Shown here piece after piece: positions 26,914 to 36,500 of a stretch of 64,000 nt of DNA (positions are counted from its first letter, which is position 1; every line of letters starts with the position of its first letter). The position numbers and the translations under genes are program-made. Source of the DNA: Vacuolonema iberomarrocanum LEGE 07170 (GTDB taxonomy: Bacteria; Cyanobacteriota; Cyanobacteriia; Elainellales; Elainellaceae); assembly GCA_015207365.1 (NCBI GenBank), contig JADEXA010000022.1:35365-99364 (forward strand), read 5' to 3'. A model generated the notes under the pieces. That model saw only the letters and a program-made list of their open reading frames with translations, was not told the origin of the DNA and ran no database searches.

Positions 26914-28053
26914 AGTGACGATTTTCCGGGAATAGGGAAAGTTCGTTTCGTAATTTTGAGGTCTTTATCTCAAGCGTACCTAAGCCATAAAAAAGTGGCT
27001 GAAACGATTGAAAAACAATGTTTATTTATTGCAAATTAGTTTGTATGTATTAACGAAAGTGTTTACTTTAGCATGGGGCAGGGGCAATTATCCCCTGCCC
27101 TATCTGACAGAGTCAGGCAAATAATTTTTTCTAGCAATAAAATATAAGCAACGATCAAAAGCTTGATCCATGCTCAATGTGGTTTTCGAATTGAGTGCAA
27201 CGGTTGCTTATTGATAGCATTCTTATTAGTGCTGGGAATAATCTTGACTTCTTAAGAGCATACATTTGCCCGATCTGCCAGAGGCTTGCTCTGATAAACC
27301 TCCGAGTACAAGACAACACCAGAAAAACCTTGAATTTGGGCGGCCTAGTCGGTGTGTCACCCAAATTCAAGATTTTCAGTAAGGGTTTTATTTTTTGTTC
27401 TGAAATTGGGGGCAACCTAGTTGAGCAATTTCTCTGAATTGGATCATTGGGTGAAGCCGATTTGAGTGAAGGTATTCTGAGTAGTGCAGAAAGTTCCTGA
27501 ATTCTAGCAAATACCTTGCTTTCAATAATAAAACTCTTATTAGGAAGAGTTAAACTTCCGACGAGGATATGCGAGTCTACCTTGCAGTATGTTTGCTCAA
27601 AATCGACTCAAAAAAGTCGTCTGCATCACTAAGCGGAAAATCCTTAGACAAAACATAGCCGGAAGGTGAATGACCAGCATGACTATGGGAACTACAAAGA
27701 CTAGCCATGCTGGTATGGCGATGGATGTGGCGAGCAAATCCATCGTGTAAATCGAATTCGGAAATTGAGATAAGGCATCTGATACGATGCATTCAAAGGC
27801 GATTAGCACCAATCCAAGATCCATCACGAAAACGGATAGAGAAGCGAGTGACCACACTCTGTTTCCAGGCATTTTCGGCGTGCTCTACCTCTCCCCCGTT
27901 AATATCCACTTTGGATGTCCTCCATATCGGATGCTCACAACTCTAGCGCACGTTCAAATCATCGAGCATCACAAGCGCTACCTGATCAAACCCGTGGAGG
28001 AGAGGAAAAGCCTACGCTGAGCAAAGAAACCTACTTTTTTAGGAATCCTAGCT
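26914..28053. other. Gene-poor accessory stretch with one long-arm hairpin
   Basis: About 1140 bases with only short ORFs lacking ribosome sites. A perfect 12-bp inverted repeat (CTTGAATTTGGG, 27329-27340, with 27360-27371) surrounds a 19-base loop. The rest looks like decayed or regulatory DNA; I recognise no family in any frame. Confidence 0.45.
27329..27371. repeat. Hairpin, 12-bp arms
   Basis: CTTGAATTTGGG and CCCAAATTCAAG are perfect complements around CGGCCTAGTCGGTGTGTCA. It may belong to the variable-stem hairpins seen elsewhere in the window. Confidence 0.6.
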
Positions 28054-28242
28054 TTAAGGTGTACGGATGTAGGAAACACCTCGATAGGTCAACCCCACTG
28101 GCTGTGGTGCTTCTGTAACCATTGCGCGTTTACGCTTCAACTGATACGAAGCGCCGCGATATCGACAGTGTGAGGCCGTACCATATTCCTCCACAGGAAA
28201 CTCAGAGGTTTGATAGCGATGACCACGGTAAGTAAATTCCAT
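28054..28242 (-). CDS. DUF4278 domain protein, 62 aa
   Basis: A 62-residue protein with three copies of the short YRG motif that defines DUF4278: TYRGHRYQT at the N-terminus, CRYRGASYQLKRK in the middle and LTYRGVSYI at the C-terminus. The family is small, abundant in cyanobacteria and of unknown function; a small beta-rich fold is likely. ATG 28242 has an AGGAG site at good spacing. It is monocistronic. A conserved 35-bp motif shared with two other promoter regions lies about 157-191 bases upstream. Confidence 0.85.
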   Translation of the reverse strand: MEFTYRGHRYQTSEFPVEEYGTASHCRYRGASYQLKRKRAMVTEAPQPVGLTYRGVSYIRTP

Positions 28243-28398
28243 TGCTGTTAACTCCTTTAGTCTTTGAAAGCAAGAACTGTGAACTAAACGCTACGGACTA
28301 ACCAAAAACTGCGGGTTGAACTTTCCCTATTTCTGAATTTGAGTCAGGTTTAATTTCAACATCTTCAAGATAAGAATTACAGCGCTAAAACACATCAA

Positions 28399-28433
28399 AC
28401 AATGATCATTTTTGATGCATGAGCAATGTCATT
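28399..28433 (+). promoter_or_regulatory. 35-bp conserved motif, copy 1
   Basis: It matches copy 3 (51127-51161, minus strand) at 29 of 35 positions by eye. The core is AATGATCATTTTTGATGCAT followed by GAGCAATGTCATT. It lies between DUF4278 and the FAD monooxygenase. Confidence 0.65.
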
Positions 28434-28745
28434 AATGGATGTCATAGTGATGATTTGATGACTACGATCGCCATTTACACGGAGACGTTTACGTTGAACT
28501 ATCCCCAGTAAAAAGACGATGGTTACTGTTTCTTGACTTCCACAGCTAAGTGGAGACTTCGCTTTTCCCTGGCGATATTTGAGACATCATGCCTACTGAA
28601 ATTAGATTGGCATGCCTATTGCAGGTAAACTATCAACCCTCAGTTGCGGATCAGTTTGAAGAGTAAAAAACTGAGACGCCTGGAATGCCAAAAAGCAAGC
28701 GATAAATGCGAGAAGATAAGTCATTACATCTGTCATAGCCTCGAA

Positions 28746-28759
28746 CTGACAATTGTCAG
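28746..28759. promoter_or_regulatory. 14-bp perfect palindrome at the monooxygenase 5' end
   Basis: CTGACAATTGTCAG is an operator-like palindrome just upstream of the first possible start (GTG 28760) of the FAD monooxygenase frame. Its TGACA/TGTCA half-sites resemble those of the 35-bp motif. Confidence 0.5.
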
Positions 28760-28840
28760 GTGTCTTCGCAATCGTCCTTGTCTATCTTGAAGATGTCGAA
28801 TGCTAAACGAAAGCCCCCTACATTTAGCGAACGAACGAAC

Positions 28841-30214
28841 ATGCAAAAGGTCATTATTGTCGGAGCTGGCCCCGCAGGGTTGCTTTTAGCTCACTATTTG
28901 CTGGCACGGAAGCGCTATCAGGTTGAGATCTATGAGCGGCGTCCTGACCCTCAACGCGTCGAGTTGTCGAGTCAGCGTACCTTTCCGCTTTCCCTGCACA
29001 TGCGGGGGCTCAATGCCATTCGCACCATCCCTGGCTTGGAAGCGGCTTTGGTTAAAGAAGGCGTCTGGTCTGGTGCTACGTTGCTGCACGGTAAGCAGGG
29101 TAAAGCTCGCCGTATTGATCGCAAGCTGCCACTCCTACTGATTGATCGAAACCAGCTGATTCGGGTACTAATCCAGCAATTGCTGAAGCATTATGGCGAG
29201 GAGGCGTTGACGATTCAGTTTGACTGTACCTGTACAGATGTCGATCCCGATCGCCGAACGGTCACGCTTCATGAGGCTGAGGGTGAGCCTTTTACAGCTA
29301 GCTTCGATTATCTGGTGGGCGCAGATGGCGTTCGTTCTCCCGTGCGCGATGCCCTTGTTGCGAGAACGGCAATGCAGTGCGAGCAAAGCACCGTTCCCGA
29401 TGTTTACAAATCCCTATTTGTGCGTCGAGTGAGTCCGGATCACTCAAGCGAATTGGCGGCAGATTGCATTCACTCCTGGACGATTGGCCGGAACATGCGA
29501 GTGCTCATGGCCCCTCTGCCCGGTGATTGGCTTCATGGGGTGATGATATTTCCGCACAATAAGAATCCACTGGAAGGCTTGACCAGTGCCGATGCTGTCC
29601 GTGATTTTTTCCAGGAGAAATGCCCAGCTCTCGCACCGTTGATGATGGTAGAGGATGCAGAAGCGCTGCGGCTACGTCCCATATCTAAGATTTTGACGGT
29701 GACGTGCGATCGCATGCATGTGGGCGACCGTATCCTGCTCATCGGCGATGCGATTCATGCGGTTTCTCCCTCCGTTGGGCAGGGTTGCAATGCCTCACTT
29801 CAAGATGCGCAGGTATTTGCCCAATTACTCGATCAGTATCAAGACGACTGGAGCAGGGCGCTGCCAGAATTCACGGCTCAGCGTCTACCCGAAGCCCATG
29901 CCCTGCGAGCCTTGTCGGACTATACGTTCCCGCGATCGAAGACGATGGTGCTGGAGTTCATTTTTCGTCTCATTGTGGTTAAAAAGCTCCGACGCTGGTT
30001 CCCACAACTCGGTAAGCCATTGCCCATGGAACTCATCATGGAAACTGAACTTCCCTACACGCAGGTGCTCCACCAGACTCAAGGATGGATTGATCGGGTG
30101 CGGCAATCCATTCTGGTGCAAGGGTTAGAGCCCTCCACTCAAGCTGAGCGCATGTCCAGCTATCCAAGTTCGACATCTCCGCGACTTGGAAATGACAACG
30201 CTGCCAACTCCTGA
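28841..30214 (+). CDS. FAD-dependent monooxygenase (kynurenine 3-monooxygenase-like)
   Basis: About 457 residues of the class A flavoprotein hydroxylase fold. VIIVGAGPAGLLLAHYLL is the N-terminal dinucleotide site and IYERRP the acidic end of the second strand. LVGADGVRSPVR is the DG motif and ILLIGDAIHAVSPSVGQGCN the GD motif that contacts the FAD ribityl chain. The overall look is closest to kynurenine 3-monooxygenase and related aromatic hydroxylases, but no kynurenine pathway gene is nearby, so the substrate is open. Start uncertain: ATG 28841 matches the family N-terminus; ATG 28793 and GTG 28760 would add 16 or 27 residues. The C-terminus carries a Ser/Thr-rich tail. Confidence 0.85.
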   Translation: MQKVIIVGAGPAGLLLAHYLLARKRYQVEIYERRPDPQRVELSSQRTFPLSLHMRGLNAIRTIPGLEAALVKEGVWSGATLLHGKQGKARRIDRKLPLLLIDRNQLIRVLIQQLLKHYGEEALTIQFDCTCTDVDPDRRTVTLHEAEGEPFTASFDYLVGADGVRSPVRDALVARTAMQCEQSTVPDVYKSLFVRRVSPDHSSELAADCIHSWTIGRNMRVLMAPLPGDWLHGVMIFPHNKNPLEGLTSADAVRDFFQEKCPALAPLMMVEDAEALRLRPISKILTVTCDRMHVGDRILLIGDAIHAVSPSVGQGCNASLQDAQVFAQLLDQYQDDWSRALPEFTAQRLPEAHALRALSDYTFPRSKTMVLEFIFRLIVVKKLRRWFPQLGKPLPMELIMETELPYTQVLHQTQGWIDRVRQSILVQGLEPSTQAERMSSYPSSTSPRLGNDNAANS

Positions 30215-30396
30215 AAATGACTGGCGCAGATTTAGACCATGTGCCGAATGTCACTCGTACTGCAACCGTTGTTGTTGATCCAAAACGAGATTGGGTTACG
30301 AAGCAACTAAGTTTGACAATCATGAAAGAGCAGAAATGATATGCCCCATTCATTGTTTAATGGACGACAGCTTCAACAATTTAGAGGAGCTGCTTT

Positions 30397-31434
30397 ATGA
30401 GTCCGATCCAAGTTCTCATTCTGACTGCCAATCCAAGAACTCATAGTCATCCTTCTCTACAACTGGATTCAGAAGTACGAAGGATTGAAGAAGCCTTTCA
30501 ACGATCGCGGTATCGCGATCGCTTTCAAATCATCACCAAACTGGCCGTTCGAACCTCAGACTTGCGACGAGCGTTACTCGATCATAGGCCGCATATTGTG
30601 CAATTCTCTGGACATGGAACTGGGGAACATGGATTGTTTCTAGAGGACGATACTGGGGAGGCACAACTCGTGGGTACAGATGCTCTGGCGAGCCTATTTG
30701 GTAGTTTTGAGGCGAGTCGGGTTGAGTGTGTTTTGCTCAATGCTTGTTACTCAGAGATGCAAGCCACGGCGATTCATCAGTTTGTCGATTGCGTGATTGG
30801 CATGAACCAGCCGATTGGTGATAAGGTCGCTGTCCAGTTTTCGGAAGGGTTCTATGATGCCCTCGGGGCCGGAAGCGACTATGAGGAGGCATATAAGATT
30901 GGCTGCAGTGCGATCGCGTTAGAAGGGAGTTCAGAGTTTTCAACGCCTGTATTGAAGCACCGACAGCGTCGCGATACGGCTCTGTCTAGAACTCAACGTG
31001 GGGGGCAGCCATCGCAGCCAGACCCTGCTTCAAATGTTGCGGCAGCCCCAACCGAGCGATCGCCTCAATCTCAATCAATTGGCAACATCACCATCAGTGG
31101 CAGCAACAATCCGTTTAATGCCATTCAAGCGATGGGAGATGTCGATGTTGACCAAAGCCATTCTCACACTCAAGTCACTGATCCTAGTTCGCGGGCGGCA
31201 TTGGAAACGATTAAAGAGCTGAAGCAAGCGATCGTAGCAACCGATGCAATGGATGATACCGAAAAAGAAATGATAGCCATCCCGATACGCAAACTGGAAG
31301 CCGAATTGCAGAAATCCCAACCTGATCAGAAGATGGTAGAAAAAGCCGCTGCAACGCTAACAAAAATGTTAGATGGGGTCCCCCATCTAACAGAAACTGC
31401 AACTAAATTGGCAATGTTTACGACGAACCCTTGA
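30397..31434 (+). CDS. CHAT-domain caspase-like protein with putative amyloid-type motif
   Basis: A 345-residue protein. Residues ~3-185 form a CHAT (caspase-like) protease domain: the catalytic histidine is in QFSGHGTGEHGLFLED (His73) and the catalytic cysteine in VLLNACYSEMQA (Cys117). A Pro/Ser/Gln-rich linker follows, then the segment SIGNITISGSNNPFNAIQ at about residues 227-244. Almost the same segment occurs near the N-terminus of the NACHT protein encoded next. A helical C-terminal domain (about residues 262-345) closes the protein. GAGGAG precedes ATG 30397 at good spacing. The stop is 11 bases before the preferred NACHT start, so the two are one operon. A role as a protease effector fired by the NACHT partner is inferred. 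Confidence 0.85.
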   Translation: MSPIQVLILTANPRTHSHPSLQLDSEVRRIEEAFQRSRYRDRFQIITKLAVRTSDLRRALLDHRPHIVQFSGHGTGEHGLFLEDDTGEAQLVGTDALASLFGSFEASRVECVLLNACYSEMQATAIHQFVDCVIGMNQPIGDKVAVQFSEGFYDALGAGSDYEEAYKIGCSAIALEGSSEFSTPVLKHRQRRDTALSRTQRGGQPSQPDPASNVAAAPTERSPQSQSIGNITISGSNNPFNAIQAMGDVDVDQSHSHTQVTDPSSRAALETIKELKQAIVATDAMDDTEKEMIAIPIRKLEAELQKSQPDQKMVEKAAATLTKMLDGVPHLTETATKLAMFTTNP

Positions 31435-31445
31435 GCCGGTTTCCC

Positions 31446-33524
31446 ATGACCCAAAATCCGTCCCAGAACAGTTTAGAAGACCAGCAACCTGATCAGCAGC
31501 AGTCCCTGGGGAACGTGCAGATACAGGGTGATGGCAATGTATTCAACGCCATTCAGGGGCGGGATATTAAGGTATTGAACCTATCAGCTGGGGATGCTTT
31601 ACCGGAGGAATGGTCATCGTACTTTAACACGGTCGTAAAACCTGTAGATGCCAAAGAGCAGCGGCTGCGACAAGTTTTATTGAACAAGGTCAAAAAGTAC
31701 TGGATACAAGACGTTCTAGAGAAATCGCTCCATGTTAAGGCTCTAATTGAGTTAGACCTAGAAGAACATTTAGATGCGGTCCAAGATCCCTTTAACCAGC
31801 TCGGGGCATTACCAGAGGAGGCTAAACGCACGTCGCTGACAGAGCAAAACGTCGTAGAGGTATTTCAGCAGCTTGGGGACGGCTGTACGTTGCTCATTTT
31901 GGGAGAACCTGGAACAGGTAAAACCATCACGCTGCTCAGACTAGCCAAGGATCTCATTGCACATAGTGAACAGGACACGAACCGCCCGACACCAGTGGTG
32001 CTCAATCTCTCATCTTGGTCCTTGACGCAACAGTCAATTGCAGAATGGCTCGTCAGTGAGTTGAGCAGTAGGTATCAGGTTTCGAAAGAACTGGGCGAGG
32101 CATGGGTTAGGGGTCAAAAATTAGTCTTACTCCTAGATGGTCTGGATGAGGTGAAAGCAGAGTGCCGGGTTGCCTGTGCTCAAGCGTTGAATCAGTTTCT
32201 TCAAGAGCATGGTCAGACCGAAATGGTGGTGTGTTGTCGCCTGCAAGACTATCAGGCGATCGCCCAGTCTGAACCCTTACAGCTTCAGAAGGCCATCTGC
32301 ATTCGGCAATTAACGCCTGAGCAAGTGGATCACTATTTAGAGATGGCGGGTGATCCGCTGAGTGCGCTGCGTATTTTGCTACAGCGGGATGAAGCTCTAC
32401 AGGATTTAGCGAAGACGCCGCTGATGTTGAGCGTGATGAGTTTGGCCTATCGTGACCGATCCGTTGAGGCAATTCCGAGTAATAACTCAGCCGAAGCAAG
32501 CCGCCGTCATTTGTTGGATGCCTATGTACAACAGATGTTTCGGCGACGTGGGCGAGATAATCGTCTCTACTCTGATGCAAAAGTCCTGTATTGGTTGACC
32601 CAACTGGCCCAGCAGATGGAGCGGGAATCACAGACGATCTTTTTAATTGAACGGATGCAGCCATCTTGGCTAAAGCAGGGGATGCCGACAGTTCTTTACC
32701 AAGCGGGAACTGTGTTTAGTAGTGGCCTGCTAGGGGGCGGAGTGTTTGGCCTAGCGGGTGGGCTGAGCGGTGGGGTGAGCTGTGGTACGGATGGCCGCTT
32801 GAGCTGGAACTCGGTCGATAGTTTGGAGTGGGCTTTGGTATTGGGCATGGTGGGTGCAGCGATCGCTGTGGTCAGCGTGACAGGAGGGCAAAGGGAGATT
32901 AAGCCCGTTGAAACGTTTGAAATTTCTTGGATATCTATCGCAAAAAGTTTAGTCAGCAAACATACCTTATCCAAAGGTGTAGCGGGGGGATTGATAGGTG
33001 CGATCGGAGCAGGACTATGTGCCTGGCTAACGCATTCCTCAATTTTGAATGGTGTATTGTTAGGGCTGAGTTGGGGAGCCGCATTTGGTTTGGTTTTGGG
33101 CATCAGTCCAGCACTGGTCGGCGCAGAAATAGAGGTAAAAACGCTGCCAAATCAGGGCATTTGGCGGTCTGCACTCAATGCAAGCTGGGTCGGTTTGAGT
33201 TTTGGAATCATTGTTGCTCTACTAGGGCAGCTAGGGTTTGCGCTGATGGATTTGGATACTACCTGTAGATGGATAGGGGGAGGGTCGATCGTTTTAGGTT
33301 TTGGTGGGCTTGGCGGGCTGGTGAATGATGCAGGCAGAACCTGTATACGACATTTTAACTTGCGTTTAGCGCTGCTCAGTCGAGGCGTGATTCCCTGGAA
33401 TTGTGCGCGTTTTTTGGACTGCGCCGTTGAAGATATCTTTTTGCAACGAGCGGGGGGAGCTTACTTTTTTATCCATCGAACGCTGATGGATCATTTTGCT
33501 CAGATGGAGTTGGAGTGTAAATAA
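31446..33524 (+). CDS. NACHT NTPase with N-terminal amyloid-like motif and C-terminal membrane region
   Basis: About 692 residues. LGNVQIQGDGNVFNAIQGRD at residues ~21-40 matches the motif in the preceding CHAT protein. The NACHT core has Walker A GEPGTGKTIT (about residue 153), Walker B LVLLLDGLDEVK (about 226) and the CRLQDY sensor-like segment, followed by winged-helix features. Residues ~415-600 are strikingly hydrophobic and glycine-rich (SSGLLGGGVFGLAGGLSGG, GLIGAIGAGLCAW), suggesting several membrane helices. The C-terminus has FIHRTLMDHFAQME, typical of NACHT proteins. ATG 31446 is preferred; a TTG at 31431 overlaps the upstream stop. This is an NLR-like sensor probably placed at the membrane. 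What it senses is not visible. Confidence 0.85.
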   Translation: MTQNPSQNSLEDQQPDQQQSLGNVQIQGDGNVFNAIQGRDIKVLNLSAGDALPEEWSSYFNTVVKPVDAKEQRLRQVLLNKVKKYWIQDVLEKSLHVKALIELDLEEHLDAVQDPFNQLGALPEEAKRTSLTEQNVVEVFQQLGDGCTLLILGEPGTGKTITLLRLAKDLIAHSEQDTNRPTPVVLNLSSWSLTQQSIAEWLVSELSSRYQVSKELGEAWVRGQKLVLLLDGLDEVKAECRVACAQALNQFLQEHGQTEMVVCCRLQDYQAIAQSEPLQLQKAICIRQLTPEQVDHYLEMAGDPLSALRILLQRDEALQDLAKTPLMLSVMSLAYRDRSVEAIPSNNSAEASRRHLLDAYVQQMFRRRGRDNRLYSDAKVLYWLTQLAQQMERESQTIFLIERMQPSWLKQGMPTVLYQAGTVFSSGLLGGGVFGLAGGLSGGVSCGTDGRLSWNSVDSLEWALVLGMVGAAIAVVSVTGGQREIKPVETFEISWISIAKSLVSKHTLSKGVAGGLIGAIGAGLCAWLTHSSILNGVLLGLSWGAAFGLVLGISPALVGAEIEVKTLPNQGIWRSALNASWVGLSFGIIVALLGQLGFALMDLDTTCRWIGGGSIVLGFGGLGGLVNDAGRTCIRHFNLRLALLSRGVIPWNCARFLDCAVEDIFLQRAGGAYFFIHRTLMDHFAQMELECK

Positions 33525-33586
33525 ATTTGTTGTAAACGCAGTTATTGAAAGACTATTTCGTTTAATAGAAAGGATTGCAATCTACC

Positions 33587-36500
33587 ATGTCTACTACTAG
33601 TAAGCCTTATAAGATCTTCTTTTTTCGAATTGATCCCGGAAGCAAGGAAAAGACAGCCTTACAATATAAAGAGCTTTCGAAAATTAAAGATGCGATTGAG
33701 GGCTCTCTATTTGAAGTTAAGGAGTCAGACAAACATAGTCCGAGTGATATTCTTCATGAGTTGAATCAGTTTAATCCTGACATTATTCACTTTAGTGGTC
33801 ACGGAACAAAGGACTATCTTGCGTTTGAAAATTATGCAAATACGGTTAAGGAAAAAGCAAAAAAAACTTGCTTTAATCTGGACGAGCTTACCGAATTCTT
33901 GGGAGGTGTATTATGGAGTGAGAAGCCCCGTATTCTTTTTTTTAACGCTTGTCTAGCTGGTCGAATTGCCGAGAACCTTTTTGAGAAGCATGCCGAAGAT
34001 AATTTGCACTGCTTTATCGGAATGACTAAAGTTTTAAATCAGGATCTAGCCATAAAATTTGCGCAAACTTTCTATACATCTCTTGTAAAGGGTGACACTA
34101 TTCAACATATTGTTAACTATGAATTTTTTGGCTTAATCCAAGCTCTTAAAATAGATCACGAAGATGAAGATGGATATGATCCACAGCCTCGATTATACGG
34201 AAATATTTATTATAGATTTAGAGAACTCTTTATATCGCACAAAAAAATTAAGGAGCGTGATTTAAAAGAGAAGTCGCCTTACAAAGGATTGAAGAGCTTC
34301 AATTCTAAAGACAAAGATAGTTTCTTTGGCCGAGAGCAGTTTATTATGAAACTGGTAGATGCTCTAGACAAAGTAGATTTTATTCTACTGCTAGGGGCTT
34401 CGGGTAGTGGTAAGTCTTCAATTATAAGCGCTGGGTTGATTCCTCAAGTTGAGAGGAAGAAAAACTTTTATAGTTTTGTTTTTACTCCTGGAGATAACCC
34501 ATTTAGATCTTTTTATAAATCACTTCGCGATAAGTTGCCGGATACACGATTTCCTCAATTAGAGAACGGAGCAAAAAGAGAGAATGCCAATGCCTTGAAA
34601 GAGATTGTAAAGCAAAAGTCAGAGGACGAGTTCTGGCTAATTTTTATTGATCAGTTCGAAGAACTGTTTACGATAACTGAAGAAGACAAGTGTAGATATT
34701 TTATCGAAGGGATTGTCAAACTAGTTAAGACAACAGACGAACCGAGGTCATCAGTCAAGTTAGTGGCTACAATGCGGGCTGATTTTCTAGCTCGTCTCAG
34801 CCCTTATCCTAAACTGGTAGAACTTGCGGAATGCCCCTTAATTACCGAGATGCAAGTAGACGAATTGCGATTAGCAATTGAGCAGCCTGCGGCTCGTCAT
34901 GGCGTGGTGTTTGAAACTGGACTGGTTGAAGAAATTATCAAGGATGTGCAGGGGCAGGCGGGCTATCTGCCGCTGCTGCAATATACCTTGAATCAACTGT
35001 GGGAGTCAGAGGTTGATGATGGCGGTATTCATGACCGAACCCTCAACATTAAGTCTTATTGGCAGTTGGGCGGCGTACGCGGAGCTCTGCAGGAGCGGGT
35101 ATCGCAGATTTATGGCGAGTTATCTAAACCTGAGCAAACTGCAGCACAGCGTATCTTTCTGAAACTGGTTGGCGTTGATGGCAATATCACTACAGACTGG
35201 AGACCAGTGCGAAAGCGAGAACTGCGATCGCGCTTCACCGATCCGCTAGAGAAAGCAGTCCTGACGCAGCTTATCAATGCCAATTTGCTGGTGAGCGATG
35301 CGCCCGCAGCGGATTCAGACGCGGAGGCGACAGTCGAAATTGCCCACGAGATTTTGCTCACCGCTTGGGATAAGTTGAAAGAGTGGGTTGAGCAAAATCG
35401 AGAAAACATTGCCCTGTGGAACCGTCTGGCTGAAGATGCTAAGCACTGGAAACAGGAAAAGCTTGAAGATGAACTCTGGAAAGGCACTAAGCTGGCCCAA
35501 GCGGTTGATCTTCAAGAAAACTCTACCTTTAACAAGGTTTTCGGGAACCTTGGCAAAGACGTCACTCAGTTTATTGAAGCTAGCGTTCATTCAAGAGATC
35601 GGCAGGCGCGAGAAAAAGAAGCGCAACGCCAGCAAGAGTTGGATCAGAAAAAAATCCAGTTGGCTCAGGAAACAAAAGCCCGAAAGATGTCTCAACGCGT
35701 TACCATCGTAGCGTCTATCAGCGGGGCTGTAATGGCAGGTCTAGCCTTGCTTGCAAGTTTTCAGGTGAGGCAAATAGGAATTCAGCAAATCGAAACGTAT
35801 ATAGCCTTATCTGATGCGCACCTGCTTGGAAACCGGGGCTTGGAAGCCGATATTGAAAGTATTCGTGCTGCCAAACTTTTGAGCAACCCTCTTTGGCAAG
35901 TCATTATGCCTGATCAATTGAAGACGTCAGTCTTAGCGCAGTTACAGCAGGTTGCGGTTATCGGACACGAGCGCAATCAGTTTCGAGGCTATCAATCTGG
36001 GATCGATGAAGTTGCGTTCAGCCGCGATGGTACCCGACTCATCACTTTTGGACTGGATAGTACTATTAGCATTTGGGACAACGCTGGCAAACAAATGACT
36101 CGATTTCAAAGCCATCAAGGGGAGTTCTATGACTTCATACTTAGTCCCGATGGTACTCGACTCGCTACCCGTGAACCAGATGGCAGCTATCGCTTCTGGA
36201 ATACGACTAACGGCACTGAGATTACTATCTTCATAGGTAACCAAGAGGAGATCAATAATGTTGTGTTCAGCCCCGGTAGTACGCGGATTGTTATCTATCG
36301 GACAGATGGTACTGTCCATCTTTTGGATGCCAATGGTAATGAGCTTTCCTTGCTTGATGGCACTCAAGGGCAGATTAAGGGTGTTATGTTCAGTCTCGAT
36401 GACACCCAAATAGTCACACGTGGGGCAGACAATACCATGCGCTTGTGGGACGCCAGGGGTACTGAGCTGGCTATCCTCAAAAGCCCTCAAGGGGAGATCA

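Larger units (their letters stand above)
28243..28840. other. Divergent intergenic region with regulatory palindromes
   Basis: About 600 bases between the DUF4278 gene and the FAD monooxygenase. It contains the 35-bp motif copy at 28399-28433 and a perfect 14-bp palindrome at 28746-28759. Confidence 0.5.

Noticed and set aside
25367..28053. attR of the tRNA-Arg element
   Set aside because: No stretch matching the tRNA 3' end (GTTCGAGTCCTTC) was found by eye in this interval or further downstream in the window.
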